From: Aliiglaciecola lipolytica
Lineage (GTDB): Bacteria; Pseudomonadota; Gammaproteobacteria; Enterobacterales; Alteromonadaceae
NCBI RefSeq assembly: GCF_018860635.1
Contig: NZ_JAHKPT010000032.1
Location: 1 to 64,000, forward strand
Direction: 5' to 3'
Length of the DNA stretch: 64,000 nucleotides
Positions 55,659 through 64,000 of this stretch are shown here, piece after piece. The stretch's first letter is position 1; each line of letters opens with the position of its first letter. Below the pieces are notes generated by a model. It had not been told where the DNA came from and made no database searches. It saw nothing but the letters and a program-made list of their open reading frames with translations. Made by a program: the position numbers and the translations under genes.

Positions 55659-56366
55659 TTATATCTGCTGTTGAGCCATTTCTGCAATCATACTCATTAC
55701 CAGTTCTGCAGAATTCTTAGCGGCTTGGTCAATATATGATTTAAACGAAACGGAGGACGTCTGTCCTGCGATGTCTGATAGCGATCGTATCACTACAAAA
55801 GGCGTATCTAGCATATAGCACGTCTGGCCTATCGCAGCTCCTTCCATTTCAACTGCACGCATGTCAGGAAATAAACCTCGAAGTCGCGTCGCTGCGTCAT
55901 CACAACCAATGAAGGAGTCACCGGTACAAATTAACCCGCGCTTACTTTTAACATGCACCACGTCTTTAGCCGCATGTTCTGCTGCTTCGATTAAACGTTG
56001 GTCACAGGGGAAGATGGCTGGCATACCGTATACTTGCCCACGTTCATAACCAAAGTGAGTGAGATCTACATCGTGATGCTGAACACTAGTACCTATTACC
56101 AGATCACCAATACTAAGATCTGTGTCAAAACCGCCTGCAGAACCGGTATTTACCACAAAATCAGGAGCGAACCTATCAATTAATATTGTCGTGGCTACGG
56201 ATGCAGCGACTTTACCAATTCCGCATTTTACGACTACTACATCGACGCCGTGTAACTTACCTGCATAAAAATTAAGGTGAGCGTATTCAGATACTTCTAC
56301 GTTTTCAAGCGTCTCTTTTAGTAACGCTACTTCTTGATCCATAGCGCCTAAGATTGCTATTTTCAT
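55659..56366 (-). CDS. mtnN: Methylthioadenosine / SAH nucleosidase
   Basis: This 235-residue enzyme removes adenine from methylthioadenosine and S-adenosylhomocysteine. The start MKIAILGAMDQEVALLKETL, VVKCGIGKVAASVATT, FVVNTGSAGGFD and AVEMEGAAIGQTCY with the catalytic Glu are family marks. It also gives S-ribosylhomocysteine, the precursor for LuxS where present. It is the first gene of a pair with the CbiB-like gene. Confidence 0.97.
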   Translation of the reverse strand: MKIAILGAMDQEVALLKETLENVEVSEYAHLNFYAGKLHGVDVVVVKCGIGKVAASVATTILIDRFAPDFVVNTGSAGGFDTDLSIGDLVIGTSVQHHDVDLTHFGYERGQVYGMPAIFPCDQRLIEAAEHAAKDVVHVKSKRGLICTGDSFIGCDDAATRLRGLFPDMRAVEMEGAAIGQTCYMLDTPFVVIRSLSDIAGQTSSVSFKSYIDQAAKNSAELVMSMIAEMAQQQI

Positions 56367-56475
56367 GATATTTTTAGTTGGATGAATTTGCGCGGATTTT
56401 AATATTTACGGGCTCAAATTGCGAGGTTTGCGGCAACATTATGTGAAAAGATGATGATTTTTTGCTTAGAAAAAA

Positions 56476-56504
56476 GCCCTTTGTCGATTTTTCAAACAAA
56501 GGGC
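56476..56504 (-). terminator. Intrinsic terminator of the DUF2726 gene
   Basis: GCCCTTTGT (56476-56484) pairs with ACAAAGGGC (56496-56504); on the minus strand the stem is followed by a T run. It lies 34 bp past the DUF2726 stop. Confidence 0.8.
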
Positions 56505-56537
56505 GTTTAAATTAACTGTTCAGCGCGTTGATATTCA

Positions 56538-57131
56538 CTAGGCCGCCACTGGACGAGTGGAACGCATTGGTCTTTTCGGTTTATCTGCACGGGGATTATC
56601 TGGATTGTTAGTTCCAGGCATTACAGGCTTTGGTGTTTTGCGTTGCAGTGGGGCAAGTTTTGCATCGATACATTCTTTTATTTCTGCCTTGCTGTAACCT
56701 GCTTTTACTTTAATGCGTAAGTGAGGAATTCGGGCGGCATCCAAAGCACTAGTGACATACCAATCACGCTGGGTTTTGTAGCCATCTTTGCCACCGTCAC
56801 GCACTAAGTCAATTGCCATGACGGGACTCATGTCGGATTTGTTACAAAGTACAAAATCTAATTGACGACTGGATGCTTTGAGCAGTGCGTTTTTGGCTGC
56901 TCGTTTGTCAGTATTTTGACGCAACGAAACAATTTCAGACAACCTTGTTCTACACAGCACCCGATATCGCTGACCCATGGCACTTTCAATTAAATCTAAA
57001 AAACTGAGTTCAGTTTGCGTGAGTAAAGATGTTTTTCGTTTAAACGGAAATGATAAACCACCGTCACTCAATTTAAGCGCAGCTATTGCTACAATGATCA
57101 ACATCATCATTAAAATAATGGCTAGTTCCAT
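56538..57131 (-). CDS. DUF2726-domain membrane-anchored protein
   Basis: I start at the ATG at 57131, preceded by AGGAAAGG, giving 197 residues; the frame runs further to 57203. A transmembrane helix (LAIILMMMLIIVAIAAL) is followed by the DUF2726 domain: QTELSFLDLIESAMGQRYRV, SRQLDFVLCNKSDMSPVMAI and ARIPHLRIKVKAGYS, which has the look of a restriction-endonuclease-type fold with Asp and Glu spread over strands. The C-terminus is proline- and basic-rich. Function is unknown. Confidence 0.83.
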   Translation of the reverse strand: MELAIILMMMLIIVAIAALKLSDGGLSFPFKRKTSLLTQTELSFLDLIESAMGQRYRVLCRTRLSEIVSLRQNTDKRAAKNALLKASSRQLDFVLCNKSDMSPVMAIDLVRDGGKDGYKTQRDWYVTSALDAARIPHLRIKVKAGYSKAEIKECIDAKLAPLQRKTPKPVMPGTNNPDNPRADKPKRPMRSTRPVAA

Positions 57132-57317
57132 AAGACCTTTCCTCAAAAAAGAGACAAAAATTTGACGCTTTCGTCGAATAATCATCAAACCTGTAGATTT
57201 CAATTGGAAATAGCAAAGACAGTGCCATAAGGTAGCGTGCGGGTGTATAAATTATCTAGAAAACCAATATGTTGACGTTCAAGTGGACGAATTGTGGTTG
57301 TGGACAAGTGCTGGGTA

Positions 57318-57704
57318 CTAGGATTTCACTAGCACATCGACTTGTGTTCCGGCTCCATCTTTGGAAAGGATTATGATTTTTTTGGCGCTATCATACTGCA
57401 TTAGAATGCGGCCTTTGAGTGTTTTAACTTGTTCAGCTTTTCCCAATTTTTGAATATAAAAGTTTTGTGCACTTTGTTGATCCGTTGCGGCATGATAGGT
57501 CAGACTAGCGGGGAGTTCAGGTGCGAACACTTGACACATTTTTGGGTTTGGAAATAAGGGCAATGAGTAAAATTCTTGCGGACAAGATTGTGATGTCATT
57601 TCTGCCGTTGCATTGTCCTGAGCTTGACTCTCTATTGAGAATAACGCCAGAGCAGAGAAAACTGCAACCATTGGGAGCCTTTTTAAGGTTAAACTAAACT
57701 TCAC
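57318..57704 (-). CDS. Hypothetical exported protein
   Basis: This 128-residue protein has a clear signal peptide (basic start, LPMVAVFSALALFSI, cut after SQA near residue 28). The mature part holds two Cys (SCPQEF, PKMCQVF) that could form a disulfide, then a small alpha/beta region (YIQKLGKAEQVKTLKGRIL). I do not recognise the family. It diverges from the DUF2937 gene that follows. Confidence 0.75.
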   Translation of the reverse strand: MKFSLTLKRLPMVAVFSALALFSIESQAQDNATAEMTSQSCPQEFYSLPLFPNPKMCQVFAPELPASLTYHAATDQQSAQNFYIQKLGKAEQVKTLKGRILMQYDSAKKIIILSKDGAGTQVDVLVKS

Positions 57705-57810
57705 TGCTTTTTACCTGTCATATATAAACATCTTGTCACACTATAGAAGTTGGCGGGGATGGGAGCAAGACGATTGACTTTTTTTAACGTATACAATTGA
57801 GTAAGTCAGT

Positions 57811-58347
57811 ATGATCAGATGGTTAGTACGACAATTTGCAGATTACCTACGGCTCTTTCTGTTCGCTAGTGGTGTGCTGCTCGGTGTTCAAACTCCCGGT
57901 TTTATGCAGCAATATCAACAGCGCGTTGAAGCCCATTTACTCGAAGCTAAACATAACCTTGCGGGCTTTCAATTCACTGCTGATAGGTATTTTAGTGGCA
58001 ATATAAAAAAACTCATCGCCTATTATAATGAAAGTAACGATCCTGTATTTAAGCAGGATGCTATTAGTATCAGCTCTATTTACCAGCGCGTTGAACTATT
58101 AGAGGCCGAGTATACCGCAATGTCTCAACATCCCCTTAAACAGGCATGGCATCTAGTGCAAGATGCAGACGAACAACTCAGGCTAGAAGCTTTCCAAAGC
58201 TTTAATTTTACAGTACCGCTAAGCCCATTAGCGATTATTTGGGGATTAGGCTTTGCGGTGATTTTGTTGTTAAGCATTGACACGACGGCCTTCACCTGCC
58301 GCAAATGTGCAGCCAAACTTCGTGGTCACCATCATAGTCATTCCTAA
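57811..58347 (+). CDS. DUF2937-family membrane protein
   Basis: This 178-residue protein has a hydrophobic segment at LRLFLFASGVLLGVQTP and another near the end (LAIIWGLGFAVILLLSI), with a helical middle between them (AHLLEAKHNLAGFQFTADRY). The layout and the phrase GVQTPGFMQQYQQRVEAHLL match DUF2937. It ends in CRKCAAKLRGHHHSHS, a Cys and His cluster that might bind a metal. Role unknown. Confidence 0.82.
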   Translation: MIRWLVRQFADYLRLFLFASGVLLGVQTPGFMQQYQQRVEAHLLEAKHNLAGFQFTADRYFSGNIKKLIAYYNESNDPVFKQDAISISSIYQRVELLEAEYTAMSQHPLKQAWHLVQDADEQLRLEAFQSFNFTVPLSPLAIIWGLGFAVILLLSIDTTAFTCRKCAAKLRGHHHSHS

Positions 58348-58385
58348 ATCTCACCCAGCAATTTATTTTATTAAGGATCAAAAAT

Positions 58386-59030
58386 TTGAAAAATATGCAG
58401 ATAGACATAGTCTCAGACGTATCATGCCCTTGGTGCATTATAGGTTATAAAGCACTTTCCCAAGCGATTGAAAATCTAGCAACAGAGATAACCGTTAATA
58501 TTGATTGGCAGCCATTTGAACTTAATCCGCAAATGCCGCCAGAAGGTCAGGAAATTGGTGAGCATATCACCCAAAAATATGGCATCAGTATGGAGCAGGC
58601 AGAGCAAAATCGAGAAGCCATTAAACAACGAGGTCTCGATGTGGGTTATGAGTTCGGCAATCGGGGAGGGGGACGTATCTTCAATACCTTTGACGCTCAT
58701 CGTTTACTCCATTGGGCGCAAGAGTACGGAAAACAAACAGAATTAAAACTAGCGCTGTTCGATCTATACTTCAAACAATCAGGTAATCCAAGTGACCATC
58801 AACAATTGTTAGAGGTGGCTGAACAAGTTGGTTTAGATCGTGAAAAAGCATCGGCAATTTTAAATAGCGATAAGTTCGAACAAGATGTTAGAACGGCTCA
58901 AGCCCACTACCAGCAAGCCGGTATACATTCGGTGCCCGCCGTCATCGTTAATAATAAACACCTTATTAGTGGCGGCCAACCAGTGGATGTGTTTGAACAA
59001 GCACTGAGACAAATTGCTAAGGAAGAATAG
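58386..59030 (+). CDS. DsbA-family FrnE-like oxidoreductase
   Basis: This 214-residue cytoplasmic thioredoxin-fold protein has the CPWC active site at 14-17 (DVSCPWCIIGYKAL) and the helical insert seen in FrnE-like members. HSVPAVIVNNKHLISGGQP with a cis-Pro near residue 178 is typical. I start at the TTG at 58386 because AAGGA lies 8 bases upstream; the ATG at 58395 is too far from it. There is no signal peptide. It may act in thiol exchange or detoxification. Confidence 0.9.
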   Translation: MKNMQIDIVSDVSCPWCIIGYKALSQAIENLATEITVNIDWQPFELNPQMPPEGQEIGEHITQKYGISMEQAEQNREAIKQRGLDVGYEFGNRGGGRIFNTFDAHRLLHWAQEYGKQTELKLALFDLYFKQSGNPSDHQQLLEVAEQVGLDREKASAILNSDKFEQDVRTAQAHYQQAGIHSVPAVIVNNKHLISGGQPVDVFEQALRQIAKEE

Positions 59031-59166
59031 GCTTAACTAATAATCACTAGTGTTAATATTATTATTGATTTACTATTTTGATGGATTTTAATCAGCGTAA
59101 ATGTAAGGGAATGCGTGCTGCATCTTCACCGTTTAATGCTGTGTGAAGTGTTTTTAAGGAAAAATT

Positions 59167-62100
59167 ATGCTGCTATCGTGTCGCTCGTCTTTTTTGTTGA
59201 TTAGCTTTTTAGCTCTGTCCGCCTGTGGTGGTGGCGGAGGTGGAGATGGGGGCAATTCTTCCAACTCTGGAGGAGGAGGTGGACCCACTAATAATACGCC
59301 CACACCTACCCAAGTTATTGCTAATGCGACAGATTATTCAGCAACTGAATTAAAAAGTGCTGCTACCGAGTTAATGGGCTCTCGATATACCGGCCAAAAA
59401 AACGTTGCAAGTATCAACCTTGACGTTGCCCAACGGGCTTTTAAGTACTTATTTGATGATGATGCCACTGAAACTCCGTTCATTGCTGATGATAATTTCA
59501 CGGATCAAATGGATGGCAACGGCAATATTGATATTACATTTGCCTGTGATTACCAAGGTACAGCTAAGTATAAAGGAAAATTGAATAGTGCTTATCAAGG
59601 GAACTTGGCCATTACCTATACTAATTGTAATGACGTTGATAATGGTTTTCCAATTACCGGTAGTATTGCTTTAAGTATTCAAACATTGACCGAAACAGAG
59701 GTCGATATAACCTATTACTTCGATAATTTAGGTTGGACTTTTGATGAGCAATCTATCAAGTTAACCGGGTATTCAGATTTTTACTCTTCGCAATATGATA
59801 ATGACCAAAATTACAGCCTAGAAAATCATCAACATGTCCTGTTTATTATCGATGACCAGCAATTATTAATGGATGCTCAATTAGAAGTTGTCACTGTCGA
59901 CTACCAAGATTCATTTGATTTAACCGGGGAGTTATTCATAGGTGAAGAAGGTAAAATAGCATTTAGTTTGGAAGACGCTGTCGGCACCCCACCTTTTCTT
60001 AGTTCTGGTAGCGTATTGCTAGAAGCCGACAAGTTGGTTGCCTTCGACTTTGGTTCAGACCTGAGCAGCAATTTTATTCGTTATTTGGAAGATACTGATT
60101 CTGACGGTACTTACGATATTGGTACTTATTTTAGTAATGTCAGCGAATTGTTGTACGGGTCAGTCACTGCTAAAACATTAGTCTCAGTGGAGATGATGTC
60201 AATTCCTCCCACTGTAGATAGACCTTATCTGAATAATTACGACGAAATAACCACAACTACTGCAATTAACCTTTCTCCGGGATTTTACAATGATCCAGAC
60301 AATAGCAGCGAGGATTTAACGCTTAGTTACCGTTGGTACATCAATAACATTCTCGTCAGTGAGCAAACCGCTGACACCTTCCCTCCATATCTAGCTGTTT
60401 ATGGTGATATCGTTAAAGCTGCGATGGTTGTCTCGGACGGAGTCAATAGCATCGAAGGCGTGGGAATAGAAATTTACATTCAAGATGCTCCAGCTGAATT
60501 GCGCGTAAGTGACGTGCCGGAAAATATTCGAGCAGGTGATGTGGTGAAATTTAACGTTACCGCATATGACCCTGATCTAGGTGTTGATGAAGCTGCGGCT
60601 AACCTACTTGTTGGTCCTGAAGGTGCGGTTATTGATACCGCTGGACAGGTCACTTGGCATGTCCCTAGCGATTTCTCATTCTCACAACAATTTTATGATT
60701 TTACTTTCTCACTGCCGAATGATGACGAGACAACGCCCGAAAGGATAGTTGTGCCAATTGAAGTGTCGGCCGAGGAAGATATGCCGTTAGCTCGTTCAGG
60801 CATAACCGTCCCCACTAATAGTAAATCCATACAAATAGCCGACTTTGATGGCGACACCAAAAATGAAATTCTATCAACTGATAATCTTTATAGCCTTTTC
60901 TTGCTTGAATTTAATGAACAAAAATATCAACAAAAATGGGTATACCCCTATAAGTTGCCTACTGATGGACGAATTGTCCAGGTGCTTAAAGCAAATTTGG
61001 ATGATGATGCCCAACAAGAAATTGTTGTTATTACTGAACGAGGGGTGAGTGTCATTAACGAGCTCGATCAGCAGGCTAGCATTTTGTTTGAAACAACTGA
61101 CTACCTGCATTTTGCCTCGGTAATTGATATCGATGGTGACGGAACGCTAGAAATCGCATTTCTTAGTGCACAAAGTACTTATTCAGATACAGTTCAATTG
61201 CATGTGGTGTCGTTAAATAATCCTGATGTCACACTTTTCACTACTAATTTGGACTCTGCAAAACAAATTGAATTTGCCAACGTCGACGCTGACAGTAACT
61301 TGGAGTTAGTGACAAATAACGGCCGTGTTTATGATGCAATTACTTGGCAAAATCAGTGGCTAAACGGCACTGAATTCGGAGATAGTCATCTTACCACCGG
61401 TGATTTTGACGGCGATGGTATTGCTGAAATTGCTGGCGCGGATAACTGGGGGAATATAAGTCTGTATTCGGCGGTAGATAAATCTCAGTTGTATAGCTTT
61501 GACAACTTTAATACCTGCACTTTATTAAGTGAAGATTTAAACAATGATGGGATAGATGAGCTTGTTGTTGGTGATTGCCAATGGGGCAATATTACGGTTT
61601 ACAATTTGATCGATAATGACCTCTCTAAATTGTGGGAAGTTGATTCCCAAGATCATGGCTCTAGCTCTCTTGTCAGTGGTGATTCTGACAACGATGGACA
61701 GCTAGAACTGCACTGGGGAACAGGTATTACCCACTCAGGACAGAACATCTTTGTAGTAGCGGATATTGATGGAGACAGCCTTACCGTTAAAGACACTTCC
61801 GGTGCAGTGCAGTTGGATTACTTTAGCAGTGCTGGCTGGTCGAAGATTGAAGATAATGATGAAAAAGCGGTGTTTTTCGTACCATCAACGTTGAATGGTT
61901 ATGGTGGAGGACGTGTTTTGTCTTTGCATGAAAGCGGCGAGTTTTTGTTGAGTGACGAGATTTCTTCCAATTGGAGTAATAATCGTTATGCGGTTACTAC
62001 TGACTTTAATAACGATGGTTTTGGTGATATATTTTTACCAAGCACCGAGTTATACGATGGCGCACTCTCTGTTATTCAACTTTCTGATTACAGCACTATC

Positions 62101-62808
62101 TGGCAGATAGCCGGTGATTACAATTCTGATATTGGTATCATTCGCGCTAAAGATCTAAATGACGATGGGTTTGACGATGCTGTGTATGTCGATGGGCAAG
62201 CTTTGAAAGCGGTAGATGTGCAAAATCAATCGATAATAGCGAATTATACATTTGATCATTCTATTCGGGACTTCGTTGCTACTAGCATTAATGATACAGG
62301 GGTAGTCCTAGTTTCATTTGGTGACAAGATGTCGTTTCTAACAACCAATGGTAGCTTCTTTTCAGAGCAGTCTTTCATTGACGAATCTTGTATGAGAATA
62401 GAATTGTTCAATTTTGATAGTGATGCAGAATTGGAACTGGCATGTTTGCAAGCAGAACAATATTCATCCTATTCTCAAACTTTAGTGGTGTATGAGTTAA
62501 ACGATAATAGGTTTACAGAAGTTGCCCGTAATAAAGTCGATAGTGAAGTTTATGATCTTGCGATAGACCCAACCTCAGAGACAAACCAGGATATATTTGT
62601 CACAACATCTAAACGAATAAATAATAATATTTTTCCGGAGGAATATCTGTATCAGATTAAAAAGCTATCGTCACAAGGAAAAATTCGGTGGAGTAGTCCT
62701 GGGTTAATCGGACAACCTAGTTCACATGGTTTAAAGGTGCGCTTAGGCACAGATCAGAAACTAGAGTTTATGCTGTCCACTTCGCAAATGATGTATTGGA
62801 TAAAATAA
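59167..62808 (+). CDS. Very large FG-GAP/VCBS-repeat lipoprotein
   Basis: This 1213-residue lipoprotein has a lipobox with C20 (LALSAC) and then a very Gly-rich linker of about 20 residues. After a beta-rich region of about 480 residues with Ig-like modules come many FG-GAP/VCBS-type repeats, each with a Ca-binding-like DxDxDG loop: DFDGDTKNEIL, DIDGDGTLEIAF, DFDGDGIAEIAGADN, DLNNDGIDELVVGD, DSDNDGQLELHWG, DFNNDGFGDIFLPS and DLNDDGFDDAVY. These should fold into a beta propeller. It is likely on the cell surface or in the periplasm, perhaps in adhesion or binding. No secretion or partner gene is beside it. Confidence 0.88.
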   Translation: MLLSCRSSFLLISFLALSACGGGGGGDGGNSSNSGGGGGPTNNTPTPTQVIANATDYSATELKSAATELMGSRYTGQKNVASINLDVAQRAFKYLFDDDATETPFIADDNFTDQMDGNGNIDITFACDYQGTAKYKGKLNSAYQGNLAITYTNCNDVDNGFPITGSIALSIQTLTETEVDITYYFDNLGWTFDEQSIKLTGYSDFYSSQYDNDQNYSLENHQHVLFIIDDQQLLMDAQLEVVTVDYQDSFDLTGELFIGEEGKIAFSLEDAVGTPPFLSSGSVLLEADKLVAFDFGSDLSSNFIRYLEDTDSDGTYDIGTYFSNVSELLYGSVTAKTLVSVEMMSIPPTVDRPYLNNYDEITTTTAINLSPGFYNDPDNSSEDLTLSYRWYINNILVSEQTADTFPPYLAVYGDIVKAAMVVSDGVNSIEGVGIEIYIQDAPAELRVSDVPENIRAGDVVKFNVTAYDPDLGVDEAAANLLVGPEGAVIDTAGQVTWHVPSDFSFSQQFYDFTFSLPNDDETTPERIVVPIEVSAEEDMPLARSGITVPTNSKSIQIADFDGDTKNEILSTDNLYSLFLLEFNEQKYQQKWVYPYKLPTDGRIVQVLKANLDDDAQQEIVVITERGVSVINELDQQASILFETTDYLHFASVIDIDGDGTLEIAFLSAQSTYSDTVQLHVVSLNNPDVTLFTTNLDSAKQIEFANVDADSNLELVTNNGRVYDAITWQNQWLNGTEFGDSHLTTGDFDGDGIAEIAGADNWGNISLYSAVDKSQLYSFDNFNTCTLLSEDLNNDGIDELVVGDCQWGNITVYNLIDNDLSKLWEVDSQDHGSSSLVSGDSDNDGQLELHWGTGITHSGQNIFVVADIDGDSLTVKDTSGAVQLDYFSSAGWSKIEDNDEKAVFFVPSTLNGYGGGRVLSLHESGEFLLSDEISSNWSNNRYAVTTDFNNDGFGDIFLPSTELYDGALSVIQLSDYSTIWQIAGDYNSDIGIIRAKDLNDDGFDDAVYVDGQALKAVDVQNQSIIANYTFDHSIRDFVATSINDTGVVLVSFGDKMSFLTTNGSFFSEQSFIDESCMRIELFNFDSDAELELACLQAEQYSSYSQTLVVYELNDNRFTEVARNKVDSEVYDLAIDPTSETNQDIFVTTSKRINNNIFPEEYLYQIKKLSSQGKIRWSSPGLIGQPSSHGLKVRLGTDQKLEFMLSTSQMMYWIK

Positions 62809-62830
62809 ACGCTATTTCTAAAATCAATAA

Positions 62831-62854
62831 AAAAGGGCCTTTTGGCCCTTTTTT
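62831..62854. terminator. Bidirectional terminator between the lipoprotein and gltD
   Basis: AAAAGGGCC (62831-62839) and GGCCCTTTT (62844-62852) form a 9-bp stem with loop TTTT, flanked by A and T tracts, between convergent genes. Confidence 0.88.
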
Positions 62855-62887
62855 GTTTTGCTTCATTTAGATGTTAATTAAAACAAA

Positions 62888-64000
<1,113 letters not shown>

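Overview
The window reads as chromosome of a marine gammaproteobacterium of the Alteromonadales (Glaciecola/Paraglaciecola-like). The basis is the E. coli-like housekeeping proteins (TypA, GlnA, NtrB/NtrC, ErpA, FolE, AnmK), the AT-leaning intergenic DNA, and the gene neighbours. This is a family-level judgement made by eye; no database was searched.

Left end (1-6.9 kb): the start of an IS4-type transposase gene runs off the left edge. It is followed by a palindrome-rich non-coding stretch, a DUF885 lipid-anchored or membrane-anchored peptidase-like protein, a GntP permease, a GNAT acetyltransferase and typA/bipA.

Nitrogen island (7.0-29.5 kb): this is the centre of the window. In order it holds an MFS nitrate/nitrite porter with a PP2C-phosphatase/Ser-Thr-kinase fusion; nirB-nirD-nasA with a TrpD2/YbiB-like gene; nasT-nasS (ANTAR antiterminator and nitrate sensor); nrtA-nrtB-nrtC with an outer-membrane porin; glnA; a DUF4124 protein; and glnL-glnG (ntrB-ntrC). 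Five promoters fit the sigma-54 GG-N10-GC rule (before the porter, nirB, nasT, nrtA and glnA). Each has one or two NtrC-like sites about 60-110 bp upstream, and ntrB carries a near-perfect NtrC site just before its start. The porter, nirB and nrtA operons each also have a leader RNA: a P1 hairpin starting within a few bases of the predicted +1, a P2 hairpin with an A1/G4 loop, a shared GGCAAnGwAGCCC linker and a strong intrinsic terminator. The predicted logic is two-layered: nitrogen limitation through NtrC starts transcription, and nitrate through NasS/NasT lets it pass the terminators. The end product ammonium enters glutamine synthetase (glnA) and GOGAT, whose small subunit gene gltD is cut by the right edge.

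Middle (29.6-41.7 kb): folE, an S9 peptidase, a small helical protein, hemJ, a ClC channel, a DUF6776 protein, erpA, an RND efflux pair, a DUF2750 protein and a small membrane protein.

Right part (41.9-64 kb): a membrane diguanylate cyclase, a D-2-hydroxyacid dehydrogenase, a large PLP enzyme with a convergent Lrp regulator, anmK, an M23 peptidase divergent from tyrS, a FAD amine oxidase-like gene, a GNAT/unknown pair, ahcY behind an exact 18-bp tandem repeat, a CbiB-like membrane protein with mtnN, DUF2726 and DUF2937 proteins, a DsbA-family thioredoxin-fold protein, a 1213-residue FG-GAP lipoprotein and partial gltD. I saw no tRNA, rRNA, CRISPR array or prophage.
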